A stretch of DNA of 64,000 nucleotides from assembly GCF_030929495.1 (NCBI RefSeq), contig NZ_JAVFWN010000004.1:248001-312000 (forward strand). Direction: 5' to 3'. Below are positions 17,316 to 26,050 of the stretch, piece after piece. The translations under genes were made by a program, and so were the position numbers. The DNA is from Nocardioides sp. LHD-245. Its GTDB lineage: Bacteria > Actinomycetota > Actinomycetes > Propionibacteriales > Nocardioidaceae. Each line of letters starts with the position of its first letter. Within the stretch, counting starts at the first letter, position 1. The notes under the pieces are model-generated. The model ran no database searches and had not been told where the DNA came from. It saw nothing but the letters and a program-made list of their open reading frames with translations.

Positions 17316-18830
17316 ATGAGTGCTACTCCGGGTCGCAGGAACGTCGACCACCTCATCGTGGGCGCCGGCTTCGCCGGACTCGCCGCGGCGATCAAGCTCG
17401 ACGAGGCCGCCGAGCGCGACTTCGTCGTCGTCGAGAAGGACAGCGACGTCGGCGGCACCTGGCACATCAACACCTATCCGGGCGCCGAGTGCGACGTCCC
17501 GAGCCAGCTCTACTCCTACTCGTTCGCCCTGAACCCCGACTGGTCGAGGGTCTACTCGCCGCAGCGGGAGATCTGGGAGTACACCCGCAAGGTCGCCGAG
17601 GAGTCCGGCACGCTCGACCGGTTCGTGTTCGACACCACCGTCGTCGACGCGCGCTGGGATGCCGACGCGCAGCGCTGGATCGTCCGCACCGAGGGTCCCG
17701 CCGGCGTCCAGGAGTACGCCGCCCGCACGGTGATCTCCGGCTCCGGCGGGCTCTCCGAGCCGCGCCTGCCCGAGATCGAGGGCATCGACGACTTCCAGGG
17801 CGAGATCTTCCACTCGGCCCGCTGGAACCACGACGTCGACCTCGCCGGCAAGCGCATCGCCGTGATCGGCACCGGCGCCTCGGCCGTCCAGCTCGTGCCC
17901 GAGCTGCAGAGGATCGCCGGGCACGTCGACGTCTACCAGCGCACGCCGAACTGGATCATCCCCCGCAACGAACGCGCGTTCAGCGGCATCGAGAAGACCG
18001 TCTTCGCGAAGGTCCCCGGCGCCCAGCGCGCGCTGCGCTCATTCGTCTACGCCACGCTCGAGGCGCGCGTGCCGGCCTTCGCCCGGTTCCCGGTGCTGAT
18101 GAAGGCGGTCGAGGCGCAGGGCAGGAAGAACATCGCCAAGGGCATCACCGACCCGGCGCTCCGCGCGAAGGTCACGCCGGCCTACCGCGCGGGCTGCAAG
18201 CGGATCCTCATCTCCAACAAGTGGTACCCCGCGCTCGACGCCGACAACGTCGACCTGGTGACCGACCCGATCGCGAAGGTCACCGGCGACGCCATCGTCA
18301 CCGCCGACGGGGTGGAGCGGCCGATCGACGTGCTCGTCGTGGCCACCGGGTTCTACGTGACCGAGCCGCCGATCGCCCAGCACGTCACCGGGCGCGAGGG
18401 CCGCACGCTGGCCGACGTCTGGGGCGACGCCGGCATGGCGGCGTACAAGGGGACGACCATCCACGGCTTCCCCAACCTGTTCCAGATCGTCGGACCCAAC
18501 ACCGCGCTCGGCCACTCCAGCATGATCTTCATCATCGAGTCGCAGGTGCGCTATGTCGTCGAGGCGGCCAAGGCGATGCGCCGCGCGGGGCTCGGGGCCG
18601 TCGAGCCGACCCGGGCCGCGCAGGACGCGTGGACCGCGGAGATCCGCCGCAAGATGCGGCCGACGGTGTGGCAGACCGGCGGCTGCGCGAGCTGGTACCT
18701 CGACAAGTTCGGCAACAACACCACCCTCTGGCCCGGCCAGACGTTCACCTTCCGCCAGCACCTGAGCAGGTTCGACGTCGACAAGTACGACGTCGAGGCG
18801 GTCCGCAACCGAGAGGCAGTCAACGCGTGA
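17316..18830 (+). CDS. Baeyer-Villiger-type flavin monooxygenase
   Basis: 504 residues from ATG 17316; the ATG at 17286 lies inside the operator and before the -10 box, so it was rejected. FAD-binding GAGFAG (16-21), the Baeyer-Villiger fingerprint FxGxxxHxxxW (FQGEIFHSARW, from about residue 160) and a second Rossmann motif GTGASA (about 187) for NADPH are all present. These enzymes insert oxygen next to a ketone to make an ester or lactone, or oxidise heteroatoms. It is first in an operon with an SDR and a FUSC protein, overlapping the SDR start by four bases. Substrate unknown, but the context suggests a hydrophobic ketone or alcohol. Confidence 0.9.
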   Translation: MSATPGRRNVDHLIVGAGFAGLAAAIKLDEAAERDFVVVEKDSDVGGTWHINTYPGAECDVPSQLYSYSFALNPDWSRVYSPQREIWEYTRKVAEESGTLDRFVFDTTVVDARWDADAQRWIVRTEGPAGVQEYAARTVISGSGGLSEPRLPEIEGIDDFQGEIFHSARWNHDVDLAGKRIAVIGTGASAVQLVPELQRIAGHVDVYQRTPNWIIPRNERAFSGIEKTVFAKVPGAQRALRSFVYATLEARVPAFARFPVLMKAVEAQGRKNIAKGITDPALRAKVTPAYRAGCKRILISNKWYPALDADNVDLVTDPIAKVTGDAIVTADGVERPIDVLVVATGFYVTEPPIAQHVTGREGRTLADVWGDAGMAAYKGTTIHGFPNLFQIVGPNTALGHSSMIFIIESQVRYVVEAAKAMRRAGLGAVEPTRAAQDAWTAEIRRKMRPTVWQTGGCASWYLDKFGNNTTLWPGQTFTFRQHLSRFDVDKYDVEAVRNREAVNA

Positions 18831-19663
18831 AGAACCTCAGCAACAAGGTCGTCGTCATCACCGGAGCGGGCTCCGGCATCGGCCGCGCCCTCGCGGTGAA
18901 CCTCGCCGGCAAGGGCGCCCGGCTGGCGCTCTCCGACGTGGACACCGACGGCCTCGCCGAGACCGCCGTGCTGGCCGAGAAGGCCGGCTCGCCCGACGTC
19001 CGGACCGCGCGCCTCGACGTCGCGGACCGCGAGGCCTTCGCGTCGTACGCCGCCTCGGTCGCCGAGCACTTCGGCCAGGTCAACGTCGTCGTCAACAACG
19101 CCGGTGTCGCGCTGGCCGGTGACGTGGTCGACCTCGAGTACCAGGACATGGAGTGGATCGTCGGCATCAACTTCTGGGGCGTCGTGCACGGCACCAAGGA
19201 GTTCCTGCCGCACCTCATCGCGTCCGGCGACGGCCACGTGGTCAACCTGTCGTCGCTCTTCGGCCTGCTCGCGATGCCCGGCCAGAGTGCCTACAACGCG
19301 ACGAAGTTCGCGGTCCGCGGGTTCACCGAGGCGCTGCGCGAGGAGATGCTCATCGCCGGGCACAAGGTCGGCGTCACGTCGGTCCACCCGGGCGGCATCA
19401 AGACCGCGATCGCCCGCAACGCCCGGGTCTCCGACAAGGAGGACAAGGCCGCCACGGCGAAGCTGTTCGACGAGAAGCTGGCCAAGATGACGCCCGAGCG
19501 GGCCGCCGAGATCATCGTCAGGGGGATCGTGAAGAACCAGGCGCGCGTCCTCGTCGGCCTCGACGCCCACGCCCTGCACACCTTCCAGAAGTTCACCGGC
19601 TCGCGCTACGAGGACGTCGTGGCGCTCGTCTCCAAGCGGGTGCTCCCGGCCAAGGCGGTGTGA
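18827..19663 (+). CDS. short-chain dehydrogenase/reductase
   Basis: 278 residues from GTG 18827, overlapping the monooxygenase stop (GTGA). The cofactor motif TGAGSGIG (12-19), NNAG (about 90-93) and catalytic Tyr156/Lys160 (YNATK) define a classical SDR. Asp38 after the second strand (LALSDVD) suggests NAD+ preference. A C-terminal extension of about 40 residues (TFQKFTGSRYEDVV) is common in actinobacterial SDRs paired with such monooxygenases. It probably oxidises an alcohol to the ketone that the monooxygenase then uses, or reduces the product. Confidence 0.88.
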   Translation: MKNLSNKVVVITGAGSGIGRALAVNLAGKGARLALSDVDTDGLAETAVLAEKAGSPDVRTARLDVADREAFASYAASVAEHFGQVNVVVNNAGVALAGDVVDLEYQDMEWIVGINFWGVVHGTKEFLPHLIASGDGHVVNLSSLFGLLAMPGQSAYNATKFAVRGFTEALREEMLIAGHKVGVTSVHPGGIKTAIARNARVSDKEDKAATAKLFDEKLAKMTPERAAEIIVRGIVKNQARVLVGLDAHALHTFQKFTGSRYEDVVALVSKRVLPAKAV

Positions 19664-20787
19664 CCTCTAAGGTCTCCTACGTGGAGGCGCTGAACGACGG
19701 GGTCCTGGACCGGATGTGGTCGCGCAGCCGCCTGTCGCTGCGCGGCCGCATCGACCGGTGGCGCGACAAGCTGTGGGTCGTCGCGCAGTGCTCGGCGGCC
19801 GCCGGGCTGGCCTGGTTCATCGCCCACGACCTGCTCGGCCACGACCTGCCGTTCTTCGCGCCGATCGCCGCGGTGCTGTGCCTGGGCACGTCGTACGGCC
19901 AGCGACTGCGGCGGGTCATCGAGGTCATGCTGGGCGTCGCCATCGGCGTCTTCATGGCCGACGTCCTGGTCGCCGGCATCGGCTCGGGGGCGTGGCAGCT
20001 CGCCCTCATCGTCTTCCTCTCGATGTCGATGGCGCTGCTGCTCGATGCCGGGATCATGTTCGTGTCCCAGGCGGCGGTGCAGTCGATCGTGGTCACCGTG
20101 CTGCTTCCGGGCGCCGGCGGGGCCTTCCTGCGCTGGACGGACGCGGTCATCGGCGGGGGCGTGGCCCTGGTCGCCGCGATGGTCGTCCCCGCGGCGCCCC
20201 TGCGCCGTCCCCGGGAGCAGGCCGCGGCCGTCGCCCGCAAGATCGCGGAGCTGCTACGCGCCGCCTCCGACGTGATGGTCGACGGCGAGGTGACGCCCGC
20301 GCTCGAGCTGCTCGCCGACGCCCGCCGTACGGACCGCCTGATCCGGGAGCTGCAGGCCGCCGCGGAGGAGGGGATGTCGGTGGTGAACTCCTCGCCGTTC
20401 CGGGTCCGCCACCGTGAGCCGCTGCGCCGGATGGTCGAGCTGGTCGACCCACTCGACCGCGCCCTGCGCAGCACCCGGGTCCTGGTGCGCCAGACCTCGA
20501 TCACCGCCTACCGGCGACTGCCGGTGCCACCGCCGTACGCGCAGCTCGCGGCCGACCTCGCCGCGGCTGCCGACGCGATCGCCGACGAGCTCAAGGCCAA
20601 CCGGATCGCGATCGCCGCCCGTGACGACGTCCTGGCCGTCGGTGCCGCGACCGGGCAGGTCGAGCGCACCGACGTGCTCGCGGTCGAGGCGATCCTCTCC
20701 CAGCTGCGGGCTATCGTCGCCGACCTGCTCATGGTCACCGGCATGGGCCAGCTCGAGTCGACCGACGCGTTGCCGCCGCCGCGCTGA
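19660..20787 (+). CDS. FUSC-family (aromatic acid exporter-like) membrane protein
   Basis: 375 residues from GTG 19660, overlapping the SDR stop by four bases. About six membrane helices in the first 180 residues (from KLWVVAQCSAAAGLAWFIAH) are followed by a cytoplasmic helical region. This is the half-size FUSC/ArAE layout of proteins related to the AaeB exporters. DLPFFAPIAAVLCLGTSYGQR is the characteristic first motif. Its place in the operon suggests export of the product, or of toxic substrate, of the upstream oxidoreductases. A weak hairpin (20790-20805) follows the stop. Confidence 0.8.
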   Translation: MTSKVSYVEALNDGVLDRMWSRSRLSLRGRIDRWRDKLWVVAQCSAAAGLAWFIAHDLLGHDLPFFAPIAAVLCLGTSYGQRLRRVIEVMLGVAIGVFMADVLVAGIGSGAWQLALIVFLSMSMALLLDAGIMFVSQAAVQSIVVTVLLPGAGGAFLRWTDAVIGGGVALVAAMVVPAAPLRRPREQAAAVARKIAELLRAASDVMVDGEVTPALELLADARRTDRLIRELQAAAEEGMSVVNSSPFRVRHREPLRRMVELVDPLDRALRSTRVLVRQTSITAYRRLPVPPPYAQLAADLAAAADAIADELKANRIAIAARDDVLAVGAATGQVERTDVLAVEAILSQLRAIVADLLMVTGMGQLESTDALPPPR

Positions 20788-20789
20788 CC

Positions 20790-20805
20790 GGCGGGAGAGC
20801 CCGCC
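20790..20805 (+). terminator. short GC hairpin after the FUSC gene
   Basis: GGCGGG (20790-20795) pairs with CCCGCC (20800-20805) around an AGAG loop, starting three bases after the stop codon. The stem is short, so it is only a possible terminator of the monooxygenase operon. Confidence 0.35.
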
Positions 20806-20935
20806 CGAACCCCGACAGCGTCGGCTGCTCGAGTGGTCGGGCCCTCGCAGGACGGGAAACAGCCCGGGGCGCCGCCCAACCGATCCGTGATCCGTTCCGT
20901 CAACTAGGCAACAGTGCCGGACGGAGAGGAGCAGG

Positions 20936-21439
20936 GTGAGCAGCATGCGGGACGAGGAGTTCGCGGCGTACGTCGCCGAGAGGCGGCCGCAGCTGTTCCG
21001 CGCGGCGTGGCTGCTGTGCGGTGACCCGCACCAGGCGGAGGACGTCGTCCAGGCGGCCCTCACGCGGCTGTACGTCGCGTGGCCGCGCGTGCGGCGGGCG
21101 GACTCGGTGGACGCGTACGTGCGCCGGGCCGTCGTGAACGCGCACCTCGACGAGGGGCGCCGGCCGTGGCGACGCGAGGCGTCCGCGGGCGAGGGACTGC
21201 CCGAGGTCGCGGTGGCGGCGTCGGCGGTCGAGGAGCACGACGCGCTGTGGACGGCACTGCGTGCTCTCCCGCCCGGGCAGCGCCGTGTCGTGGTGCTGCG
21301 CCACTGGTGGGGACTCAGCGTGGAGGAGACCGCCGCCGACCTCGACGTCAGCACCGGAACCGTGAAGAGCCAGACCTCCGCGGCCCTCGCCGCCCTCCGG
21401 GTGGCGCTGGCCGACGACCTGACCAAGGAGACCTCATGA
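20936..21439 (+). CDS. SigE-family RNA polymerase sigma factor (ECF type)
   Basis: 167 residues from GTG 20936, with GAGAGGAG as ribosome-binding site five bases upstream. Region 2 (YVAERRPQLFRAAWLLCGDP, then AEDVVQAALTRLYVAW) and region 4 (LPPGQRRVVVLRHWWGLSVE, then AADLDVSTGTVKSQTSAALA) are both intact. The pattern is the SigE subfamily of ECF sigma factors common in Streptomyces and Nocardioides. Its stop overlaps the start of a membrane protein that probably controls it. A direct repeat GATCCGT/GATCCGT (about 20882-20896) lies before the ribosome-binding site and could be part of the promoter. Confidence 0.88.
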   Translation: MSSMRDEEFAAYVAERRPQLFRAAWLLCGDPHQAEDVVQAALTRLYVAWPRVRRADSVDAYVRRAVVNAHLDEGRRPWRREASAGEGLPEVAVAASAVEEHDALWTALRALPPGQRRVVVLRHWWGLSVEETAADLDVSTGTVKSQTSAALAALRVALADDLTKETS

Positions 21440-22104
21440 CCGACCTGATCGACACCGAACTGGCCGCGCGCCTCTACCACCTGACCGACGGCGCGCCCGT
21501 GCCCGTGGTCCCCACCGTCGATGACGTACGACGGGGGCGGGGCCGGCTGCGTCGGCGTCGCCTGGCGCGGGTGGGTGCCGGTGGCACCACGCTCGCGGTG
21601 GCGACCGTGACCGGGCTCGCGCTCGGCGTACCTGGGACCCAGCACGCCGCCCCGGCCCCGATCGCCCAGCAGCCGCCAGTGGCGCAGGCGCCCCGACCGG
21701 CCCCCCAGCAGGCGCCCGGGGAGGCGGTGGCCGCGGAGGTCCAGGACCTGGCCCGGTCCGCGCCGGGCGGTGCCGGGGTGACCCTCGCTCAGATGCTCGC
21801 CATGACCGATGTGCTGGACGACGATCTCGGCGGCGGCCAGACGATGCACGTGGGGATCGGCACCCCGACCAGCTGGCAGGACGCCCGCGCCGACCAGTGC
21901 CCGGCGGGCTGGGACTGCCGCGACGTCGACGTGGCCGACGCCTCCCGGGCCAAGGTCGCCACGAAGGACGTCACGACCCAGGTGATCGCCGAGTTCCCGG
22001 AGGGGATCGCGGTCTTGTCGTTCACCGGCGCGGACGAGTTCCCGGCCGACCTGGCGTTCCGCGACCCGAACCCCGACCCGGCCGGGCTGCGCCTGGGCGA
22101 CTGA
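21436..22104 (+). CDS. membrane partner of the sigma factor (putative anti-sigma factor)
   Basis: 222 residues from ATG 21436, overlapping the sigma factor stop (ATGA). A 42-residue cytoplasmic part ends in a basic cluster (RGRGRLRRRRLAR). One membrane helix follows (about 45-64), then a Pro/Gln/Ala-rich stalk and a small extracytoplasmic domain with one Cys pair (CPAGWDC). This layout is usual for the gene after a SigE-type sigma factor, and an anti-sigma role is likely by position. No zinc-binding HxxxCxxC motif is present, so it is not a ZAS-type anti-sigma factor. Confidence 0.65.
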   Translation: MTDLIDTELAARLYHLTDGAPVPVVPTVDDVRRGRGRLRRRRLARVGAGGTTLAVATVTGLALGVPGTQHAAPAPIAQQPPVAQAPRPAPQQAPGEAVAAEVQDLARSAPGGAGVTLAQMLAMTDVLDDDLGGGQTMHVGIGTPTSWQDARADQCPAGWDCRDVDVADASRAKVATKDVTTQVIAEFPEGIAVLSFTGADEFPADLAFRDPNPDPAGLRLGD

Positions 22105-22157
22105 CCGCCGAATCCCGGTCGATCCGGCGGGGGTGGTGATGGGACAATGACCGCGCT

Positions 22158-25100
22158 GTGGACATCACCTACCCGCCCGACCTCCCGGTCAGCGCCCGAC
22201 GCGACGACATCGCCGCCGCGATCCGTGACCACCAGGTCGTGATCGTCGCGGGTGAGACCGGCTCCGGCAAGACCACCCAGTTGCCCAAGATCTGCCTCGA
22301 GCTGGGCCGCGGTACGCCGAGCGAGGACGGGCGACCGCGGATGATCGGGCACACCCAGCCCCGCCGGATCGCGGCGCGCTCGGTGGCCGAGCGGATCGCC
22401 TCCGAGCTCGGGACCGAGCTCGGCGACCTGGTCGGCTACCAGGTCCGGTTCACCGACAAGACGTCGAAGCAGAGCCGGGTCAAGCTGATGACCGACGGCA
22501 TCCTGCTGGCCGAGCTCCAGCGCGACCGGATGCTGCGCCGCTACGACACGATCATCATCGACGAGGCGCACGAGCGCAGTCTCAACATCGACTTCCTGCT
22601 CGGCTACCTGCGCCAGCTGCTGCCGAGGCGCCCCGACCTCAAGCTGATCATCACCTCGGCGACCATCGACGTCGACCGGTTCGCCGACCACTTCGACGCC
22701 CCCGTCGTCGAGGTCTCCGGGCGCACCTACCCGGTCGAGATCCGCTACCGGCCGCTGATGGAGTTTGCGGAGGACGACGAGGACGGTGAGCCGATCGTCC
22801 GGGACCAGACCGAGGCGATCGTCGACGCGGTCAAGGAGCTGTCGGCCGAGGGGCCGGGCGACATCCTGGTGTTCCTGCCGGGCGAGCGGGAGATCCGCGA
22901 CACCGCCGAGGCGCTCGCCCCGCTCGGGGAGGCCAATCCTGGGGGGTACGGGCGGGGCGTCGACGTGCTGCCCTTGTTCAGCAGGCTCTCCGCCGCCGAG
23001 CAGCACCGCGTCTTCGCACCGGCCAAGAACTCCCGGCGCCGCGTCGTACTCGCCACCAACGTGGCCGAGACCTCGCTGACCGTGCCCGGCATCCGGTACG
23101 TGGTCGACACCGGTGTGGCCCGCATCTCCCGCTACTCCGCGCGTACCAAGGTCCAGCGGCTGCCCATCGAGCCGATCAGCCAGGCCTCGGCCAACCAGCG
23201 CTCCGGGCGCTGCGGTCGCGTCGCGGCCGGCATCGCGATCCGGTTGTACGCCGAGGAGGACTTCGAGGCGCGTCCGGAGTTCACCGACCCGGAGATCCTG
23301 CGCACCAACCTGGCCTCGGTCATCCTCCAGATGACCTCGCTCGGGCTCGGCGACATCGAGCGGTTCCCGTTCGTCGAGCCGCCGGACCGGCGCAATGTCC
23401 AGGCCGGCAGCCAGCTGCTGGAGGAGCTCGGCGCGGTCTCCGCGAAGGGCGACCTGACGAAGACCGGGACGCGCCTGGCCCGGCTGCCGATCGACCCGCG
23501 GCTGGGCCGGATGCTGCTGGAGGCCGAGCGGCTCGGCTGCGTGCGCGACGTCCTGGTCATCGTCGCCGCCCTCTCGCTGCAGGACCCGCGCGAGCGTCCC
23601 GGCGCCGACCGCCCGACCGAGCGGGCGCAGGCCGATCAGCTGCACGCGCGCTTCAAGGCGGAGGGCTCGGACTTCCTCGCCTGGCTCAACCTGTGGCGGC
23701 ACCTGCGCGAGCAGCAGAAGGAGCTCTCGGGCAGCGCGTTCCGCCGGATGTGCAAGCGCGAGTTCCTCAACTACCTGCGCGTGCGCGAGTGGCAGGAGTT
23801 CGTCGCCCAGCTGCGCCAGGTCACCAAGGAGATGGGTGTCCGGCTCGAGGCGGCCGGGGGTGAGCCGGACGCCGACGGCATCCACCAGGCCCTGCTCTCC
23901 GGGCTGCTGTCCCACGTCGGCGTGCTCGAGGAGCGGGAGAAGCGGGACCGGCCCGGGGCCGGGGCCCGCAAGGACGGCCGTCGTCCCGGCCCTCGGGAGT
24001 ACCTCGGTGCCCGCGGCGCCAAGTTCGCGATCTTCCCCGGCTCCGGCCTCGCCCGCAAGAACCCGCCCTTCGTGATGGCGGGTGAGCTCGTCGAGACCGG
24101 CCGGCTCTGGGCCCGGCAGAACGCCGCCATCGACCCGCGCTGGGCCGAGCGGCTCGGCGCCCACCTCGTGAAGCGGACGTACTCCGAGCCGACCTGGTCC
24201 CGCAAGCGCCAGTCCGTGATGGCCCGCGAGCGGGTCACGCTGTACGGCGTCCCGCTGGCCGTGGACCGCGCCGTGGCCTACGGCAAGGTGGACCCCGAGC
24301 TGTCGCGCGAGATCTTCATCCGGCACGCCCTCGTCTACGGCGAGTGGGACACCCGGCACCACTTCTTCCGCGACAACCGGCGGCTGCTGGAGCAGGCCGA
24401 GGAGCTCGAACACCGCGCCCGGCGCCGCGACCTGGTCGTCGATGAGCACACCCTCTTCGACTTCTACGACGCCCGCGTCCCGGAGGGGATCGTCAGCGGT
24501 GCGCACTTCGACCGCTGGTGGCGCGATGCCCGCCGGACACAGCCGGACCTGCTGACCTTCGACCCGGCGATGCTCACCCACGACACCGCCGAGGAGGTCC
24601 GCGAGGCGGACTACCCGGAGGAGTGGTCGGTGACGGGCGGGCTCACCTTCCCCATCAGCTACCACTTCGAGCCGGGTGCGAAGGACGACGGGCTGACCAT
24701 CGACATCCCGGTCGCCACCCTCAACCGGGTCGACGACGACGACTTCTCCTGGATCGTGCCCGGGCTGCGCGAGGAGCTGGTCACCGAGCTGATCCGCAGC
24801 CTCCCGAAGCAGCTGCGGGTCAGCTTCGTGCCGGCGCCGAACACGGCGCGGGAGTTCCTGGCCGCCGTACCCGCGGGGGAGGAGGCGCTCCTCACCGCCC
24901 TGGAGCGCCACCTGCGCTCCACCACGGGGGTGCACGTGCCCCGCGAGGCCTGGGGGCTCGCGTCGCTGCCCGAGCACCTCAAGCCGACGTACCGGGTCGT
25001 CGACGAGCGGGGCCGGGTGGAGGGCCGGGGCAAGTCGCTCGCCGAGCTCAAGGCGCCGCTGCAGCCGCAGTTCGACCGCGCGATCGCCGCCGTGGCCTCC

Positions 25101-25985
25101 GACTCGGGGGTCGCTCGCTGCGGCGAGACGACCTGGGTCTTCGACGAGATCGCCGTCACGGCCACCTGGACCCGCGCCGGCCACGAGGTCGAGGCCTACC
25201 CGGGGCTGGTCGACGAGGGTGCCACGGTCGGCCTGCAGGTCTTCGGCTCCGCCGACGAGCGCGACGCGCGGCACCGGCTCGGCGTCGTCCGGCTCGCGCT
25301 CCTGGCCCTCGGCGCCGCGCCGCTGGCCGGCATCGTCGAGGGGCTCGGCAACGCCGAGAAGCTCGGTCTCGCCGGGACGCCGTACTCCGGGGTGCCCGCG
25401 ATCCTCGACGACTGCCTGCGCGCCGTCGTGGTCGATGCCGTCGACGCGCGACCGCCCGTGTGGACCCGCGAGGAGTACGACGCCCTGCTGGCCGCCCTCC
25501 GCCCGACTGCCGCCGCGGGTGTGCGCGACGTCCTCGCCGAGCTGCTCCGGGTGCTCGCCACCTGGCGCGAGGTCGACCGCCTGCTCAGCGGCCGCGCCGA
25601 CCTGCCGATGCTCCCGGCGCTCACCGACCTGCAGGGCCAGCTCGGCCGGCTCGTGCACGACGGCTTCGTGGGGGAGGCGGGCGCCACCCGGCTGCGCCGC
25701 TACCGCACCTGGCTGGCCGCGATGCGCGAGCGGCGTACCGCCCTGGAGACCGGCGGGCCCGCCGCGCTCGCCAAGGACCGCCAGCGGATGGAGGTCCTCC
25801 AGCCGCTCCAGGACGCTTACCTCGCCCGGATCGCGGCGCTCCCCGAGGGCCGGCCCGCCGGCGCCGGTCTGCGCGCGATCCGATGGATGCTCGAGGAGTA
25901 CCGGGTCTCGCTGTGGGCCCAGCAGCTCGGCACCGACGGCCCGGTCTCCGACGTACGGATCCGCAAGGCCCTCGACGCCCTCTGA
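22158..25985 (+). CDS. hrpA: ATP-dependent RNA helicase HrpA (DEAH box)
   Basis: 1,275 residues from GTG 22158, full length for HrpA. Motif I is GETGSGKTT (32-40), motif II DEAH (about 135-138), motif III SAT, and motif VI QRSGRCGRVAAG. A winged-helix/ratchet region and the HrpA-specific C-terminal domain of about 600 residues (DUF3418) follow. DEAH helicases unwind RNA 3' to 5'; E. coli HrpA acts on mRNA and on ribosomes stalled in collision. It is monocistronic. Its 3' end faces the RCC1 gene across a pair of 32-bp repeats. Confidence 0.93.
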   Translation: MDITYPPDLPVSARRDDIAAAIRDHQVVIVAGETGSGKTTQLPKICLELGRGTPSEDGRPRMIGHTQPRRIAARSVAERIASELGTELGDLVGYQVRFTDKTSKQSRVKLMTDGILLAELQRDRMLRRYDTIIIDEAHERSLNIDFLLGYLRQLLPRRPDLKLIITSATIDVDRFADHFDAPVVEVSGRTYPVEIRYRPLMEFAEDDEDGEPIVRDQTEAIVDAVKELSAEGPGDILVFLPGEREIRDTAEALAPLGEANPGGYGRGVDVLPLFSRLSAAEQHRVFAPAKNSRRRVVLATNVAETSLTVPGIRYVVDTGVARISRYSARTKVQRLPIEPISQASANQRSGRCGRVAAGIAIRLYAEEDFEARPEFTDPEILRTNLASVILQMTSLGLGDIERFPFVEPPDRRNVQAGSQLLEELGAVSAKGDLTKTGTRLARLPIDPRLGRMLLEAERLGCVRDVLVIVAALSLQDPRERPGADRPTERAQADQLHARFKAEGSDFLAWLNLWRHLREQQKELSGSAFRRMCKREFLNYLRVREWQEFVAQLRQVTKEMGVRLEAAGGEPDADGIHQALLSGLLSHVGVLEEREKRDRPGAGARKDGRRPGPREYLGARGAKFAIFPGSGLARKNPPFVMAGELVETGRLWARQNAAIDPRWAERLGAHLVKRTYSEPTWSRKRQSVMARERVTLYGVPLAVDRAVAYGKVDPELSREIFIRHALVYGEWDTRHHFFRDNRRLLEQAEELEHRARRRDLVVDEHTLFDFYDARVPEGIVSGAHFDRWWRDARRTQPDLLTFDPAMLTHDTAEEVREADYPEEWSVTGGLTFPISYHFEPGAKDDGLTIDIPVATLNRVDDDDFSWIVPGLREELVTELIRSLPKQLRVSFVPAPNTAREFLAAVPAGEEALLTALERHLRSTTGVHVPREAWGLASLPEHLKPTYRVVDERGRVEGRGKSLAELKAPLQPQFDRAIAAVASDSGVARCGETTWVFDEIAVTATWTRAGHEVEAYPGLVDEGATVGLQVFGSADERDARHRLGVVRLALLALGAAPLAGIVEGLGNAEKLGLAGTPYSGVPAILDDCLRAVVVDAVDARPPVWTREEYDALLAALRPTAAAGVRDVLAELLRVLATWREVDRLLSGRADLPMLPALTDLQGQLGRLVHDGFVGEAGATRLRRYRTWLAAMRERRTALETGGPAALAKDRQRMEVLQPLQDAYLARIAALPEGRPAGAGLRAIRWMLEEYRVSLWAQQLGTDGPVSDVRIRKALDAL

Positions 25986-25988
25986 CCC

Positions 25989-26041
25989 CGACCCGGCTCA
26001 GATTGAACTCGAAGATGCGCCGACCCGGCTCAGATTGAACT
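25989..26041. repeat. two copies of a 32-bp-period repeat (left flank of RCC1 gene)
   Basis: The core CGACCCGGCTCAGATTGAAC appears at 25989 and again at 26021, 32 bp apart, in the gap between the 3' ends of hrpA and the RCC1 gene. Inverted copies of the same core lie on the other side of the RCC1 gene at 27727-27810. Confidence 0.85.
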
Positions 26042-26050
26042 GTCGCCGGG

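Noticed and set aside
21789..25658. A 1,289-codon open frame antisense to hrpA
   Set aside because: Translation lacks any motif and mirrors the hrpA codons; hrpA on the other strand is a complete, well-conserved gene.
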